A program made the position numbers and the translations under genes. Shown in pieces: positions 45,000 through 58,344 of a stretch of 64,000 nt of DNA (position 1 is the stretch's first letter; each line of letters begins with the position of its first letter). The notes below the pieces were generated by a model, which was not told where the DNA came from, ran no database searches, and saw only the letters and a program-made list of their open reading frames with translations. Location: assembly GCF_964340395.1 (NCBI RefSeq), contig NC_135555.1, positions 2,812,001 to 2,876,000 of the forward strand, given 5' to 3'. The stretch comes from Glandiceps talaboti (lineage: Eukaryota > Hemichordata > Enteropneusta > Spengelidae).

Positions 45000-47741
45000 G
45001 GGAGCGATCAGTTTTTTCGACCGGGGGTGGGCCGGTAAATCAGAGGGGGCCACCTCAATTTGGGACTCAAAGAGGGGGGTCATCATTTTTACGAGGTGAA
45101 TAAAGGGGGGTCACCTTGTTTTCAACTAAACAAAATCATGAGCCATGCTCCTGTACTTCAATGTCCATACATTTAATATTATAACTAGGCCAAAGCCCCT
45201 TAGCTCGCACAGCTGGGTAGATTCATTTGTGACCGGCTGCCTCAAAATGATATCATAGATAGCGCCCTTGGCGTGGAGATTGCACATCGTACATAGAACT
45301 TGCATGCTTAGTCATTGTACCACAATGCATCATTGGGTAAAACCACCAAAAAAACATCACTTAGTGTATATGACACACATGCGTACTAGTCATTGAGCCG
45401 CTATGCTGCCGCTTGTGGGCGCTGTGCAAGCTATTAAACAAAAAAAATGCATGTGCATAAAATAAACCATAAACAAATAGCTATAAATATACATTCAAAT
45501 ATAACATAAACTCTGTCTCTTGATACATCTAATACATATGGTATGGCGTCACAACACTGCACCATGGCCACCTTTAAGCAACAGTTATTTGTTAGAAATT
45601 GACTTCTCGCTATTGCATGCCATGAGTTGCATTGTGTCATCTTGTGGTACAAAAACTTGCATGTGTAGCTGTACATGTAAAACATAAGAAATGAAATACC
45701 TTAAGATTTACTGGCTCTAAAATATGTTCCTCCATTGACCTGAACATGTTGAATTGTGTACAAACATAACCAATTTAGGACACTTTGAAATAATATGTGT
45801 CAAACACTGACTGAAAGTGCCTGACCCAGCCTGTGTCTAGATATTGGATATTCAATGTCCATGTATATAGTTAGTCTAGTTCATATACATTTTTGTACAT
45901 ATAATGTATGATAACTACGATCATCTCCATTAGAAGTTCCAAATTGATTTATGGTTGAGATCAATAGTTCAATGTAGAGTAAAAACTAAATTCTTTTAGT
46001 GAGGGGTGGGGTGAGAGGAGGTCTTTTATAATGAAATCTGTTTTGTACCCCAATACAAACATTTCTAAAAATGTCAAACTGAAAAATGGGAAAAACATTT
46101 GTTATGCATGGCCCTAAAATACATTATTGTGCCAATAAAAAAGCTATTTTTTCCTCACTACATACTGGCTTTGTATTCATAGCACTACATGATACTACAT
46201 ACTGATTTGAAATTGATTGTGCTGTCTGCAACAATTTTACCAATTTAGTTAGAAGGGGTGAGGAAGGGGTTCTGAGGCCTTACTAAAAGAATTTTTTTTA
46301 CCTACTGATCTCACCCCTAATATGTTGATTTATCATACATGTACAAACTGTTGAACTGTTATTTGGCATAGCTATAGTACGAACTACATGTCTTATCAAC
46401 AATAACTTTTCTGTGTTTGTGTTTCACTTCTTCTTTGATACCTGTGACCATCACCAAGTTTAATACATGTTACCAGGCTACATGTGAAACCCCCTTTTGT
46501 CTTGCTATTGTTTTACATAAACTACCAAGAAAGAAGTATATTCCAAGGTGAACACAATATTAATCGGATTCTCAGAGAATATATATTATGTGAATGACTG
46601 ATAAACAAAGTTATCAACACAGACTTGTTTGATGATGATCTAGTAAAGGGCTATTTACTGTAGCCAAAACTTCTATAGTACTGACACGGTGCAAAGTTAT
46701 GAGAAAAATTAGATTTTACATCTCCTCTGGAATATCTAGTATCCACATTGAGTGACTGTATACTGAGAGTAAAATTTTTGTCAGCAGATCATAATGTTAC
46801 ATTTCCTTGGTATTAGAGTGTATTTATTTTCAAGGCTATCATGTTGCCAGCAATATACTGGACAACATAGCCAGTAGTAAGTGAATTGAATTAGTAATCT
46901 AGTTTAGAAACTGCTGTAGTACAGAAAACATTTTTATGACATTTTTTAATTTCTATTTTGAAACCAATGACATTTATCACATTTCATTATTCAAAACCTT
47001 TCAAAATGATCAGCGTGGTCAATGAATGGTGGGGTGGGGTGGAGTTTTGAGTCAGTGCCATGATTAAACTGAACAATTATGAACAGGACAAACAAGTGCC
47101 TTGAGGAGTGCAAACGTGTACATGTATGGAAAGTCATAGTTGTATTAAGTCTAAAGAAAACAATAATTGACTATATGATGTGAACATATCTTTATATGAT
47201 GCAAACAATTCATTATATGATGCAAGTACATCAATGTGTGACAGTTATTGACATGGGTTTACAAGTATATTAACTCCATTTATAATATTGTACTTGATAA
47301 TTAGCTGAATTAATAAATATTAATAGTTCACTCAATCTAAGAGATATCCTAGAACTTTTTGTTACTACACCATGAATATTTTGTACGGCCGTGAACAGAC
47401 AATCATATTTTTCATAGGGTTCCTGTCTAAAGAGCTTTATGCATGTGAGACAATGGATTTGGGATAGCAATTTACCAGATACACTTAAAATTACTGAAAA
47501 TGTAACATGTAAAATTAACTGTGCAGTGTGCGGTATTATGCTTTGAGAATAGAGAGTCTTTTTCAAGAACAAAAAGAGTGTTTCTTGTCAACAGATGGGG
47601 GGGGGGGTCATTGTGTTTTTTTATTTGTCAGAAGGGGGGTTGGATTGTTTTGTGAATGAATTGCAGGGGGTCACTATTTTTAAGTACAACATGAACAAAA
47701 AGTCACCGGCCCACCCCCGGCCGTAAAAACTGATCACTCCC
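45000..47741. mobile_element. 2.7-kb non-autonomous DNA transposon, Harbinger-like ends
   Basis: The left end gggagcgatcagttttttcg and following ccgggggtgggccggt are repeated in inverse at the right end, with gggagtgatcagtttttacg then gccgggggtgggccggt. Both are flanked by TAA, fitting the 3-bp TWA target duplication of PIF/Harbinger. Subterminal G-rich blocks (ggggggtcaccttg, ggggggtcattgtg) face inwards on both sides. No transposase frame was seen inside, so it must have relied on an outside enzyme. Confidence 0.72.
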
Positions 47742-47883
47742 TAAACTAGCTATATTTACGTTTATATCTAATAACCAATACAACTCCATAAGTATATTTA
47801 GGTAAAGTTCGTGAAGTGTCTTGTTTTCTACACAAGCTTTAATTCTCATATTTGGAATACTACATTGGTGGGTATATGTGTAT

Positions 47884-47930
<47 letters not shown>

Positions 47931-47971
47931 TGCTTGCGTGCGTATGTGTGTGTGCGTGCGTGCGTGCGTGC

Positions 47972-48035
<64 letters not shown>
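47884..48035 (+). repeat. (GT)n microsatellite with GTGC block
   Basis: gtgt with a central cgtgcgtgcgtg stretch. It sits between the Harbinger-like element and peptide gene 3. Frames poly VC / poly TH are artefacts. Confidence 0.97.
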
Positions 48036-48037
<2 letters not shown>

Positions 48038-48550
48038 CCGTTTTTGAAATACACGACCTCCAATATTACCCAGTACATAGAGTGTATATACAACTAAAAG
48101 GCATCAGAAAACAGACTCTGACAAAGTGCCTAAATGAATATGCATTCAAATAAACAGGAATGAACAGTATATACCGAATATATGCTAGCGTCTTGGAGTG
48201 TTTTCTTTGTTGTTTTTTATACTATAGTAAAAACAGTTGTTCTGGTTATCTGTATGATTGATGGGGTTACTGAGCGAGAAGAGTGCATGTAATGACATTC
48301 TTATTTTGCAGTAACTGCTGTTTTCTCTCTTTCTCCTGTTCAAATGAAACTGTTAATGTACCCGATACCACTGTAATTATAAGGTTACAGATTTCTGTCA
48401 TTTAAATATGGTAAGAATGAACGACCGGAAAAGGTGTCTATTTATTGGGCAGTAAGGTAAATTAATCAGATGGAAAAAAAGAGTGGTTAAAAGTTGTTCT
48501 TGGTGTAATCAATAGTAAACAACGGAAAGAAAGAAAACAATGTTTTATTC

Positions 48551-48552
<2 letters not shown>

Positions 48553-48582
<30 letters not shown>

Positions 48583-48597
48583 CTACAACTACAACAA
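48553..48597 (+). repeat. (AAC)n microsatellite
   Basis: About 13 caa units. Confidence 0.95.
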
Positions 48598-49360
48598 ATC
48601 AAATTATCGACAACATACTACATGCCCCTGTAATATGATTAACCAATAGAGGGGCATGTTAAACAAGTACTCGGTGGGGAAATTCACTGTACATATTCTC
48701 TGCTTTATATTATTGCACCATTTAAAACTAATCATTTGCGTCACGACTTGAAAGAGAACATTGCTGCTCATAAAGGGCCACTTTTAAAAACGTCTCTTTC
48801 TTTGCTTTACAATTTTTTCTATCGATAGATTCACCTACTTCCTCTATCTTTTACATTATGTTGGATGTGCTATGCGCAAACGTAAACGAAATTATGTTAT
48901 TTCACCTGGAATGTATTATTGGCAATCGAATTGTACGAAAAAATGCTGAAAGGGTCGCACTCCATGTAGAATTGTACAGTAAAGATAAACAACGAATTCA
49001 CTATATAAATATGGGAGGGTTTTTTGTTGAATGGTTCATGATTCCCTGTCTTCTTTGTAATTCATGAGTTACAAAACGGGGAAAAAATTTTGTATGCATA
49101 CATATACGACGTGCTACTGAGACATCTATATTTGCCTGACGGCGTATAAACAATATGACTATGTATAGAGGTTTGTTTAGTAACTTACTCTATAAACATT
49201 TCACAATTCCGTTTCATGAGAAAATGTCCATATTATGACGCTTTTTTTATTTGCAATTTTTATTTATTTCATCAATATTAGTTTCATTGATTTCTTGGTT
49301 TTCAATAATACAGGGCTTCGTTCTTATTGAACAATGACCTTGAAAACTAAAATTAGGACC

Positions 49361-49463
49361 ATGCAAATAGCAGTTATATATTCAGAAACGTGTAGGATAG
49401 CAGTCAGATTTGCAATTCGCGAAGAACACAGTGTTCACTACGTTTCTCAACTTTCAAGTGAGG
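49361..49463 (+). promoter_or_regulatory. Octamer motif, TATA box and noncoding first exon of peptide gene 3
   Basis: ATGCAAAT (POU-type octamer) at 49361-49368 lies just before TATATA at 49375-49380. A donor gtgag|ggtaag puts the exon end at about 49463. The noncoding exon would be about 55 bases and joins the acceptor at 49983-49984. Layout as in the other three genes. Confidence 0.52.
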
Positions 49464-49997
49464 GTAAGTACACCACAGCATTGGTATAACAAACTTATTT
49501 TACAAGATCATTTTTTCCAATGTTGAAAAAGAGGATATCATTCATAACAGTCTTCATTACTGAGTTGTATATGTTTATTTAAAATTTTTAGGCGAAATCC
49601 TTTGGGCGTATTTGTAACATTTACAAAAGGCAACCTCCTAATGTAGAATTTAGGTATGGTGTACGTTCAATGTGTGAAGCTATTGTACATGTAATTTGTT
49701 GAGTTCACTATGAATATTCAGATTCATAATTTATTTGAAATATCCCAGTTCCAAATATACTTGACGAAACAATAAAAATCGAAGTGCCCAAATAACAAAT
49801 TTTGCAAAGGCGATTGATGAGTGAATGCATATATTTATATCTTGTGGGAGGCTGCGTGTCAGATGCTCTCAAAATGCAGTTTATATTACAACGATTCATA
49901 ACAAGTGCTGTTAGACTTTATGCACTTGCTTACAATTTATCATATGCCAATCACTTACATTGTATTATACATGTATTGTTGCAGAGTTGAATCCATA

Positions 49998-51881
49998 ATG
50001 TGGAAAGCGGTAATCTTGTTTGGACTCTTAGCTGTAGTTATGTTCGCTACCACTGAAAGTGGACTGGTGAAACGGTCGGACAAAGATCGTGGTGATGAAC
50101 AGGTACTCGGACAAGAAGAAGTAACAAGTGAACCAGATGAGGAACGTAAGTCTGCCCATTGTAGTTTTATATATTAGTTGGTCATCATCTCTATTCTGTG
50201 ACGTCATAATAAGAAAGTATACTCAGCTTAATTAAATATGAATAATAAGATAGGCGATTTGTGGTAAAAAAAAAATGTTACCATGGTGTATCACTATATC
50301 AGAAAGGTTAAGTATTCGGCTGTCAATCAAGAATGAAATGTCGTACGTTAAGTTTCTGTACACAAATTCAAATTGAAGTTTTATATTTAATGAACCTCAT
50401 GTCGGCTGAGGATCTACTTGACTAGCTGCTAGACCTTCGGGCTTTATGATAATAATAATCTTTATTTACGCAGGATAAATATATAATGATATTCAATTAT
50501 TCATTTACTAATCTGTTTGTTTGACGTTGTTTTGGCAACATTACTTTTAATTTGTTTGTTAGTCAGCACTTTGTTTGTTTTTCATGTTTATTCGGTGCCA
50601 GTACATCATTGAAATGAAGCATTTTCCCATAAAACAGTTTATGTATCAAATGCCATTACACTTTGATATACAGAATTATATCTTTAAGACCTGCATGATT
50701 CTGAGTTATGTCAGCTATCTCACAAGTCAGCATTTAGAGAGCGAGAAAAACGTTAAATGTTACACAATAAAACACAACCACCACTACTTATTTACCAAAT
50801 GTGTATACTAGCATCCAGTTTCCTAGTAGGATGTACTTCTGAGTTGAGTCTCTGTATCTGGTTGTGTTTCTTACTATCTTAGCTACCGAATGTTTGATTC
50901 TGTTCAGAGAGAATTTGGTTGCTGTATGGCCATTTTCTGCCGGGGGGAGGGGGGGACTCCCATATAAAGGTGTACGGGTATGTGCCGCCCAAATGGGTAA
51001 CCTTTTCACAAAAAAATCCCTCGACTTTTCATCTGAAAATTCCATAATAGGTCGATAACATACAAGAAACGTCCCCATGCTTTAAAAAAACCTCACAACA
51101 ACACAGTATAAAGGTAAATGACTGGAAGATTTTGCACACACTATGGGTTTGTCTGTGACTCTTTTCACATGCTTGGTCAGGAGAAATTATACGATATACC
51201 TATAGAGATAATTAAAGTGTTTTATTTAATCATTCAAATCTTCTGACTCCCCATGACATAAATTTGGCAGTGAGTGGCGAATACGTTGTTGATAATAGTA
51301 TGAGGCTAAAGTTTGAACATGGCGACCACTAATTTTCATTTTGTATTCAATAAGGCCGTGATAAGTCTTTATCATAAAACATTTTCATAAAAAAAATACA
51401 TTATGAAAAGAAATGTTGCAATAAAAGTATATTTTATGGGTAAAAATCATGCGGCCATCCGTATGGAAACATCCAGTAAATTTTATAAAATTGTTTTTGT
51501 TGTAGACATACCACTTTCCCTGCATAAAAAAAACCAACAGATTTCGCAAAGCTGTTGATATAGCAAATGTGAATTAAAAGTTCTATTCTTCGTTTAAATC
51601 AAATGAAAAACAAACCTTTTCATTGTATTTATTTAAAAATTCCAGGGATGTATGTCCTAATTTATGCATTTCTCAAACACGAGTACGATGACTCCATATT
51701 TTCTTTCCGATTTTTAAGAGCATAACATATGTATGTATGTTGCTTATAAATTGGTTTGAACAAATTCTATAACTTTTAATTTTACTTATCGATCTTGTAC
51801 AATTTGCATAAATTACAACAAATTTATTCTATTGTAATTACAGCTTTGAAATTTTTCCAGCCTGGATATGGCAGACGTTGA
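49998..51881 (+). CDS. Secreted amidated-peptide precursor, gene 3 of 4
   Basis: Exons 49998-50145 and 51844-51881, phase-1 join, 61 residues. The signal peptide MWKAVILFGLLAVVMFATTE is strikingly like that of gene 4 (GLLAVxMF, then ES). It is followed by a dibasic site LVKR (ending residue 26), an acidic propiece (SDKDRGDEQVLGQEEVTSEP), and the last exon PLKFFQPGYGRR. Gly-Arg-Arg predicts C-terminal amidation of a short peptide such as LKFFQPGY-amide, or of the longer product from residue 27. An acceptor (attgttgcag) lies 13 bases before the ATG. AATAAA occurs at 52028 and again at 52038, a doublet also found after gene 4. A spliced homologue of genes 1, 2 and 4; receptor and function unknown. 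Confidence 0.75.
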
Positions 51882-52107
51882 CAAAACGACTAGTGAGAAG
51901 TTCGACTTCCTTCAACATTGTAGTCCTCGTTGTTTTCCTTCTACCCTGATTGCGTTATGTTATTCAGGATTTTCCAAGAAACATTTCTTGTTCAGTTCGT
52001 CTTGTAGATTTATTCTCTCGGAAGTGAAATAAAGAGAAATAAAATTAGTCAAGGTTTATCCAACTCAATGTGTAGTTCTTTGGCATTCACTGTGGCAATT
52101 CACCGTT

Positions 52108-52246
52108 TCATACATACATACATACATACATACATACATACATACATACATACATACATACATACATACATACTCACATACATACATACATACATACATA
52201 CATACATACATACATACACACACACACCTACCTACCTACCTACCTA

Positions 52247-52334
<88 letters not shown>
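52108..52334. repeat. (CATA)n, (CCTA)n and (TA)n microsatellites
   Basis: catac units to about 52218, ctac units to about 52247, then about 43 ta units to 52334, abutting the Penelope-like 3' end. Confidence 0.97.
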
Positions 52335-52337
<3 letters not shown>

Positions 52338-52975
52338 CTCGGTGAGTATCAATCTGCTAAGACAGTGCTCTATACCGCAGTGGCAGAGCGTAATAGTTTT
52401 GGTAGTACTGGAACTCTTTCTTGGGTGTAACTCGGAGTTTCACGCATATTGCGATCATCAGACACTCTGAGGCCTACTCTCTGGGTGTGCTGTATATATA
52501 GAGTGTAGACAATAGAAATACCATCACTATTGTCTGTGTCGGTGGGTAGGTGTTGTATGTGTGGAGGTGTTGGTTGTTATTGTGTGGGTTATTGGGTGCG
52601 GACAAGTAAGTGTTGGCGGGTTGTTACATGTTGGGCTTTGATGTTCCGTTAGTTAACGGGTTTAGTTTAGGTGATAGAGGCTCTATTGAAGTTGGACAAA
52701 TAAAACTTATTCTCGTGTCGGCATTTGGATATCAACTCAGTTCTTTTGTTTAGTGTGGAGCTTTTGTCTGCTTTAATAATAGTTAGTTTTTCGGTTAAAC
52801 ACAGGTTGCATCGTTTTGTTTTATTGGTGTATGCTTGGGCTTTCTTGCTGATGGACCAGGATACGGAAAAAGGCTCATTGTTTCTTTTCAGTTTCCAAAT
52901 GTGTTTTGATAGTTCTGTGCTGTTTTCGTGTTTTTCATGTTTGAATGACTGTTTGTGGTTGGCGTATCTCTGTTT
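52335..52975 (-). mobile_element. Penelope-like retroelement, 5'-truncated C-terminal part and 3' UTR
   Basis: The minus strand from about 52975 to 52684 encodes the characteristic C-terminal endonuclease region of Penelope-like elements: TELSKHIWKLK, then CNLCLTEK, LNKRTELISKCRHENKFYL. A 3' untranslated stretch follows down to the terminus cgagttatata at 52335, next to a TA repeat. The upstream reverse transcriptase part is missing. The 5' boundary abuts the dispersed repeat at 52976. A short related end is at 41051-41108. It is an inactive fragment; the age is probably moderate because the reading frame is still clear. Confidence 0.82.
52423..52471 (-). ncRNA. Hammerhead ribozyme motif in the Penelope-like 3' region
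   Basis: On the minus strand: CTGATGA (52461-52455); stem II CGCA/TGCG with loop ATA; GAAA (52441-52438); stem III ACT/AGT with loop CCG; then the GTT cleavage triplet (52431-52429). Stem I pairs GTGT before the core with ACAC after it. All core bases of the hammerhead are present, with a very short stem III. Penelope-like elements are known to carry such ribozymes. Activity is not shown; a U-U pair closes stem II. Confidence 0.7.
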
Positions 52976-53140
52976 ATATACTTCCTATTTCGGACACTAT
53001 ATGTATCGACACCACAAATCAAATTCAAGTTTCTATTGTACACTAGGTATGACCTCCTAAAGTGCTCTAACACATCAGTGACTTTACTGTACATGCAATA
53101 TCAATGCCCCTATACCAATGTTACAGGCCCACTTTTATAA
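52976..53140 (+). repeat. Dispersed repeat, copy 2 (pair with 39258-39420)
   Basis: Begins where the Penelope-like element ends and shares ordered blocks with 39258-39420 over about 150 bp. The open frame here has no other support. Confidence 0.75.
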
Positions 53141-55490
53141 CATGGAAAACATATCTAAAAAGTTAAATTTACTTTAGCTTTTCGAAGCTTGGCAATGTTA
53201 CCTCAGAGGCTATGAATAACCTAAAAATTGCCTAAATAGAAAAAAACCCTGCAGATCTGCCAGGGGGAACCCCCCTGGACTCCATCACCCCAGAGGCCAC
53301 TCATTCGTTAAACCAACAATAAGATTCACCAAAATTGGTAAAAAACTTCAATAGCTTCCAAGGGGATTCCCCCTAGGACCCCATAAGAGGTACACATGTT
53401 TCAGTCTCAAATCAAAGTTCTTTCCCCCACTTCTTAGTGTCAAGATGCTATGAAACTTTATTTAAAAAATGTTTCAACCTTATGTAGTTGCTTTTTACAT
53501 GTTACAGCTGTCTTGTAAAGCTTGCAAATTATTGTCTGAAAGTGTCTGTGAATAGCCTGAAAATTGGCTTTAAGAGTAAAAATCCTCCACGGCTTAATAT
53601 GGAATAAATTATTATTATGTACAAGAATTCTCAAAACTTTTCATGAACTTGCACTGCAATCGTAAGACTTGGAAACTAGTACAATGTAAATAAGATGTCG
53701 CTTACGTTTGTGATGATGACGTAGTAAGTAGAAGTAGTAGTAATAGTAGTAGTAGTAGTAGTAGTAGTAGTAGCAATCAATGACGGGATACAAAATCGCG
53801 ATCGTTGTCTATGGTTAATTCTGCGTTGACGTTATGATATTAATTAATTTAGCATTCCACATTAATACAACATAATTTCTGTCCCTTGAGTAAAAGGTGA
53901 CATCAGGTTTATCACTTATTCTTTTGTACTGTCTCAGTGTCCATTGTACGTAATGCGGCGAAGAATTTGACAAACTGTTGACTGTGATCGGTCCAACTAC
54001 AGTACAACGCACCAAAACAACTTGAATGGATCCGGATAGTTTGGTTTTAATAATGGCGCAATACCACACAACTGCTCCTATATATTCAAAAATGCTCTTT
54101 ATCAAAATTGAAAAAGTCTATGTTTCAACTATTCACTGGTAGTCTTCATCGGGGTTCTAAAATAATAAATAAAAGGACACTGGAAATTAATAAAAACACT
54201 GTGGTAAAAGATGAGATCTAAACTTTAACATCTGCCGATTATCAACCCTGTGAACTATTCGACATTCTGGAAGATTTTATTAATTATATTTTGACCACTC
54301 GGTACATTTAAAATGTAATAGGTTAAAGATTAAATTTAGTTGCCATGGGTTCCTGCACGACTTTTCAGAAAAATGTCTATATTCCATATTTTATGAAGCC
54401 TGTATGACGTCATGGTTCAAGAATGTTTCAGAGTCTTCCTTGAGTAAATATTAAAATCATTACAGAGTACTTATAGGGATAAAATTGTGAATTAAATACC
54501 TGTTGCCTCATTATTTCACTTATCAAAGATACTATTGTGTTGTGTGACGCATATGAACACGTGTACACTCTCATGGAACACATGTACACTCTTATGGAAC
54601 ACGTGCACGCGAACATTGACACAAAATATGATATGAATGTTGATAAACTATATATCTTCACCTTTTTATCGGTATAATTCATGTTGTTTTTATCAAATGC
54701 GGTGACTGAATGTCAGATTTATCGCCCTCTCTAAATAACAAGATCGTGTATTGTGACAGTGACAAATCAAAGTCAAGTGTATTTTGCATATTAATCAAGG
54801 TTTCTGGAACCTATCAATTGTGGTCAAAGTGTACAGTATTGGTGTCTGCACTTTAATAGTAGAATCGTTTTTACATCACTTTGCCAGTACTAACTCATAC
54901 CAACTACATTTAGTGTACATTTACCCTGTGTTTCAGAGTTCGGGGTCAAAGGTTGATGCTAATAATTTGACACTTTTCTCAACCGTTTATTTTCTCTCAA
55001 CTAAGCATACATAGAATGGCACTTGCTTCTTCTCTCTGTACGTTGTGCTGTTTTTTGTTACATTTCGACGGAAGCTAGGTTCTCCACCTTTGAGAAGATA
55101 AACCAATTTCAATTCGTTATGTTTTCTACACTGCTTAGCAACAAACATGTATTCAGTCTAAATAGATATATATGTATCTATTCAGTAATAGCAATAGTGG
55201 TTTAATAACTGTACACGTGGCATTACGTGTAACTGGTGTTGTTACATGCAACTGGTGCTGTTCTCTTTAACAGTTATTTTTGAAATGTAATCATGTTCTT
55301 TACAAATTGTTCAAGTCATAAAGGGACCCAGCTTTATCCATTATATCACAGTATTAATCCATGTAGGTCCCTTTTTTCAACTTAATTACATATCATTCTA
55401 CTAATTTATTTTTTGTTAACACGATCAGAGATAATTCTTAACAGACATGTTGCCATGACAACGAATGTTTGAAATACGCTGTAAGTAACA
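53141..55490. other. Intergenic stretch, no gene recognised
   Basis: Contains a fragment with inverted G/C blocks (gccagggggaacccccctgg at 53260, aggggattccccctaggacc at 53380) typical of an interspersed repeat, and a (TAG)n run at about 53725-53773. No exon was seen. Confidence 0.5.
53725..53773 (+). repeat. (TAG)n microsatellite
   Basis: About 15 tag units with minor interruptions. Confidence 0.92.
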
Positions 55491-55577
55491 TATATAAACA
55501 TAACAAGTGTGTAGTCGACAGGCTGACCATCCACTTGGAACACATCACCTCTTGTAGCTCGGAAGTGACAAACGTAC
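55491..55577 (+). promoter_or_regulatory. TATA box and noncoding first exon of peptide gene 4
   Basis: TATATAAA at 55491-55498 is a canonical TATA box. About 80 bases on is the donor acgtac|gtaagt (exon end 55577). The predicted noncoding exon, about 55522-55577, joins the acceptor at 57119-57120. Confidence 0.58.
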
Positions 55578-55850
55578 GTAAGTAAATCGTAGCGTCAATA
55601 TAGGGTATTGGGTTGTGGCGTAGTTTTTCTACACTTGTACACATTTTTGGTGGGAATAGAAACGGATGACAGAAATGGTATCCTCAGTGCAGTTGGTTGT
55701 TCAGAATATCTTTAATATTTTTTTAGGGGAAATTTTATTCCAAAAAGTTACACTATTACACTATCTGAAAATATCGTTATAACCTTCGTTTGCCCCTTGT
55801 ATATATTCTCGACATGTGTATTTCTTTTTGGTATTAAGACATTGCTCTGT

Positions 55851-55857
<7 letters not shown>

Positions 55858-55894
<37 letters not shown>

Positions 55895-55942
55895 CCCTGC
55901 TTGTTTGTTTGTCTGCTTGCTTGTGTGTGTGTGTGTGTGTGT
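55858..55942 (+). repeat. (GT)n microsatellite in peptide gene 4 first intron
   Basis: Two gt runs separated by ttccctgcttgtttg. Cys/Val-rich frames here are artefacts. Confidence 0.95.
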
Positions 55943-56424
55943 TTTGCTTTCGTTTTGGTCTGTTATTTCAAGGTGTTTTTTTGGTTTTTTTTGTTTTGGT
56001 TATTTTTTTATATCATATTACTGTATATGTTTTCCTTGGGCCTCGAACTCGACTAGTTTGAACAAACTATTTTTGTGGTCCAGCCAGAAGTTCAAGTTAT
56101 TCTGTTATATATACTTTTCCTAATTGGCGATGTGATTACTTGATTATTTCATTTTCCTCACTTGATATGTAAACATTTTTCAACCTCTGGCAAATAAATA
56201 ATATATATAAATAATATATATATATACTTTTGTAACTTGTATAGATAAAATCACACCGGAAATTGCAAATGGTTAGAAATTAACTTCAAAAGTAATGTCA
56301 GGAAAAGTTAGTTGGAAGGGATACAATTGTAAAGATTACTTACATATATTTGTTCATGCCAAGTATACATGTAAGATGTGTCATATTCATTATCCAAAAT
56401 GCTTACTTTTTCATGTTGTTTTTA

Positions 56425-56425
<1 letters not shown>

Positions 56426-56482
<57 letters not shown>
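56426..56482 (+). repeat. (TG)n microsatellite
   Basis: About 28 perfect gt units in the first intron of peptide gene 4. Confidence 0.97.
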
Positions 56483-56483
<1 letters not shown>

Positions 56484-56951
56484 ATTACATTGACATGCAT
56501 AATTTCCTTATGATAGTACTTTACTTGTAACATTGCCATTGGTGAAAAGTGACAGATTCAACTTTATTCCAAACGGTAACTGTGATGTTACTTAATTTTT
56601 GTCCGTCAATGGTATAAAACATTTTGAAATGTTTAACAGGAAAAGTATATTAGCTTATCTGTGCACCAAGCTAGAGTTGAATAGTATATAGAACTAAATT
56701 AGCATGACACATGTATGCGTCTATTACAACATCTGTTCCTTATTAGTTTATGCTTGTAAAAAGTGATGTAACAATACATGAATTAGAAGTATGATATTTC
56801 TTTTTGAATGATTGAAATCACACCTCTTTTGATGAACATATATGAACAAATCGGTGGATTCCTCGTCATAAATCTCATACAAATATGAACTTTAAAAATT
56901 CATGCCAAAGCCACGATGACTAATGTTACCTGTGTTTTTTATTGGTAAAGT

Positions 56952-57107
56952 ACATGTATGTGTGTTGCCTTATAAGGGCATGTCAAACCCTTTCGTAGTA
57001 TTTACACGTTGACATGTTGTTGCATCTCAACATGTATGTGTGTTGCCTTATATGGGCATGTCAAACCCTTGCGTAGTATGTACGTTGACATGTTGTTGCA
57101 TCTCAAC
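56952..57107 (+). repeat. 78-bp tandem duplication just before the peptide gene 4 signal exon
   Basis: acatgtatgtgtgttgcctt at 56952 recurs at 57030, with gggcatgtcaaaccctt, cgtagtat and gacatgttgttgcatctcaa following in both copies. It ends 13 bases before the splice acceptor. Confidence 0.92.
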
Positions 57108-57136
57108 CTCGTAATTATAGACCTGAATTCGAAGCA

Positions 57137-58144
<1,008 letters not shown>

Positions 58145-58344
58145 GAAGTACAAGCTGATATCGTCAGAAATCAACGTTTCCGAAGCATGCGCACTGTAGA
58201 CTTCACTGTCCTGCCTGTTGGAACCTTCTTTGAGTCTTGACGTTTAGTAGAGATTCTCGAGAAAATCTATATTTCGTTCCATTTACTAGATTTATGCCTT
58301 CAGAGATATGAAATAAAGCGGCAATAAAATCCAGATAAACGTTT

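Noticed and set aside
47270-47572. 100-codon minus-strand frame inside the Harbinger-like element
   Set aside because: Shows no transposase or DNA-binding motif; most likely chance.
48858-49067. 69-codon plus-strand frame
   Set aside because: Only length supports it; no signal peptide, splice-site pairing or recognisable motif.
50788-51078. 96-codon minus-strand frame
   Set aside because: Lies over a G-rich repeat-like block (50938-51010) similar to transposon ends; no protein motif.
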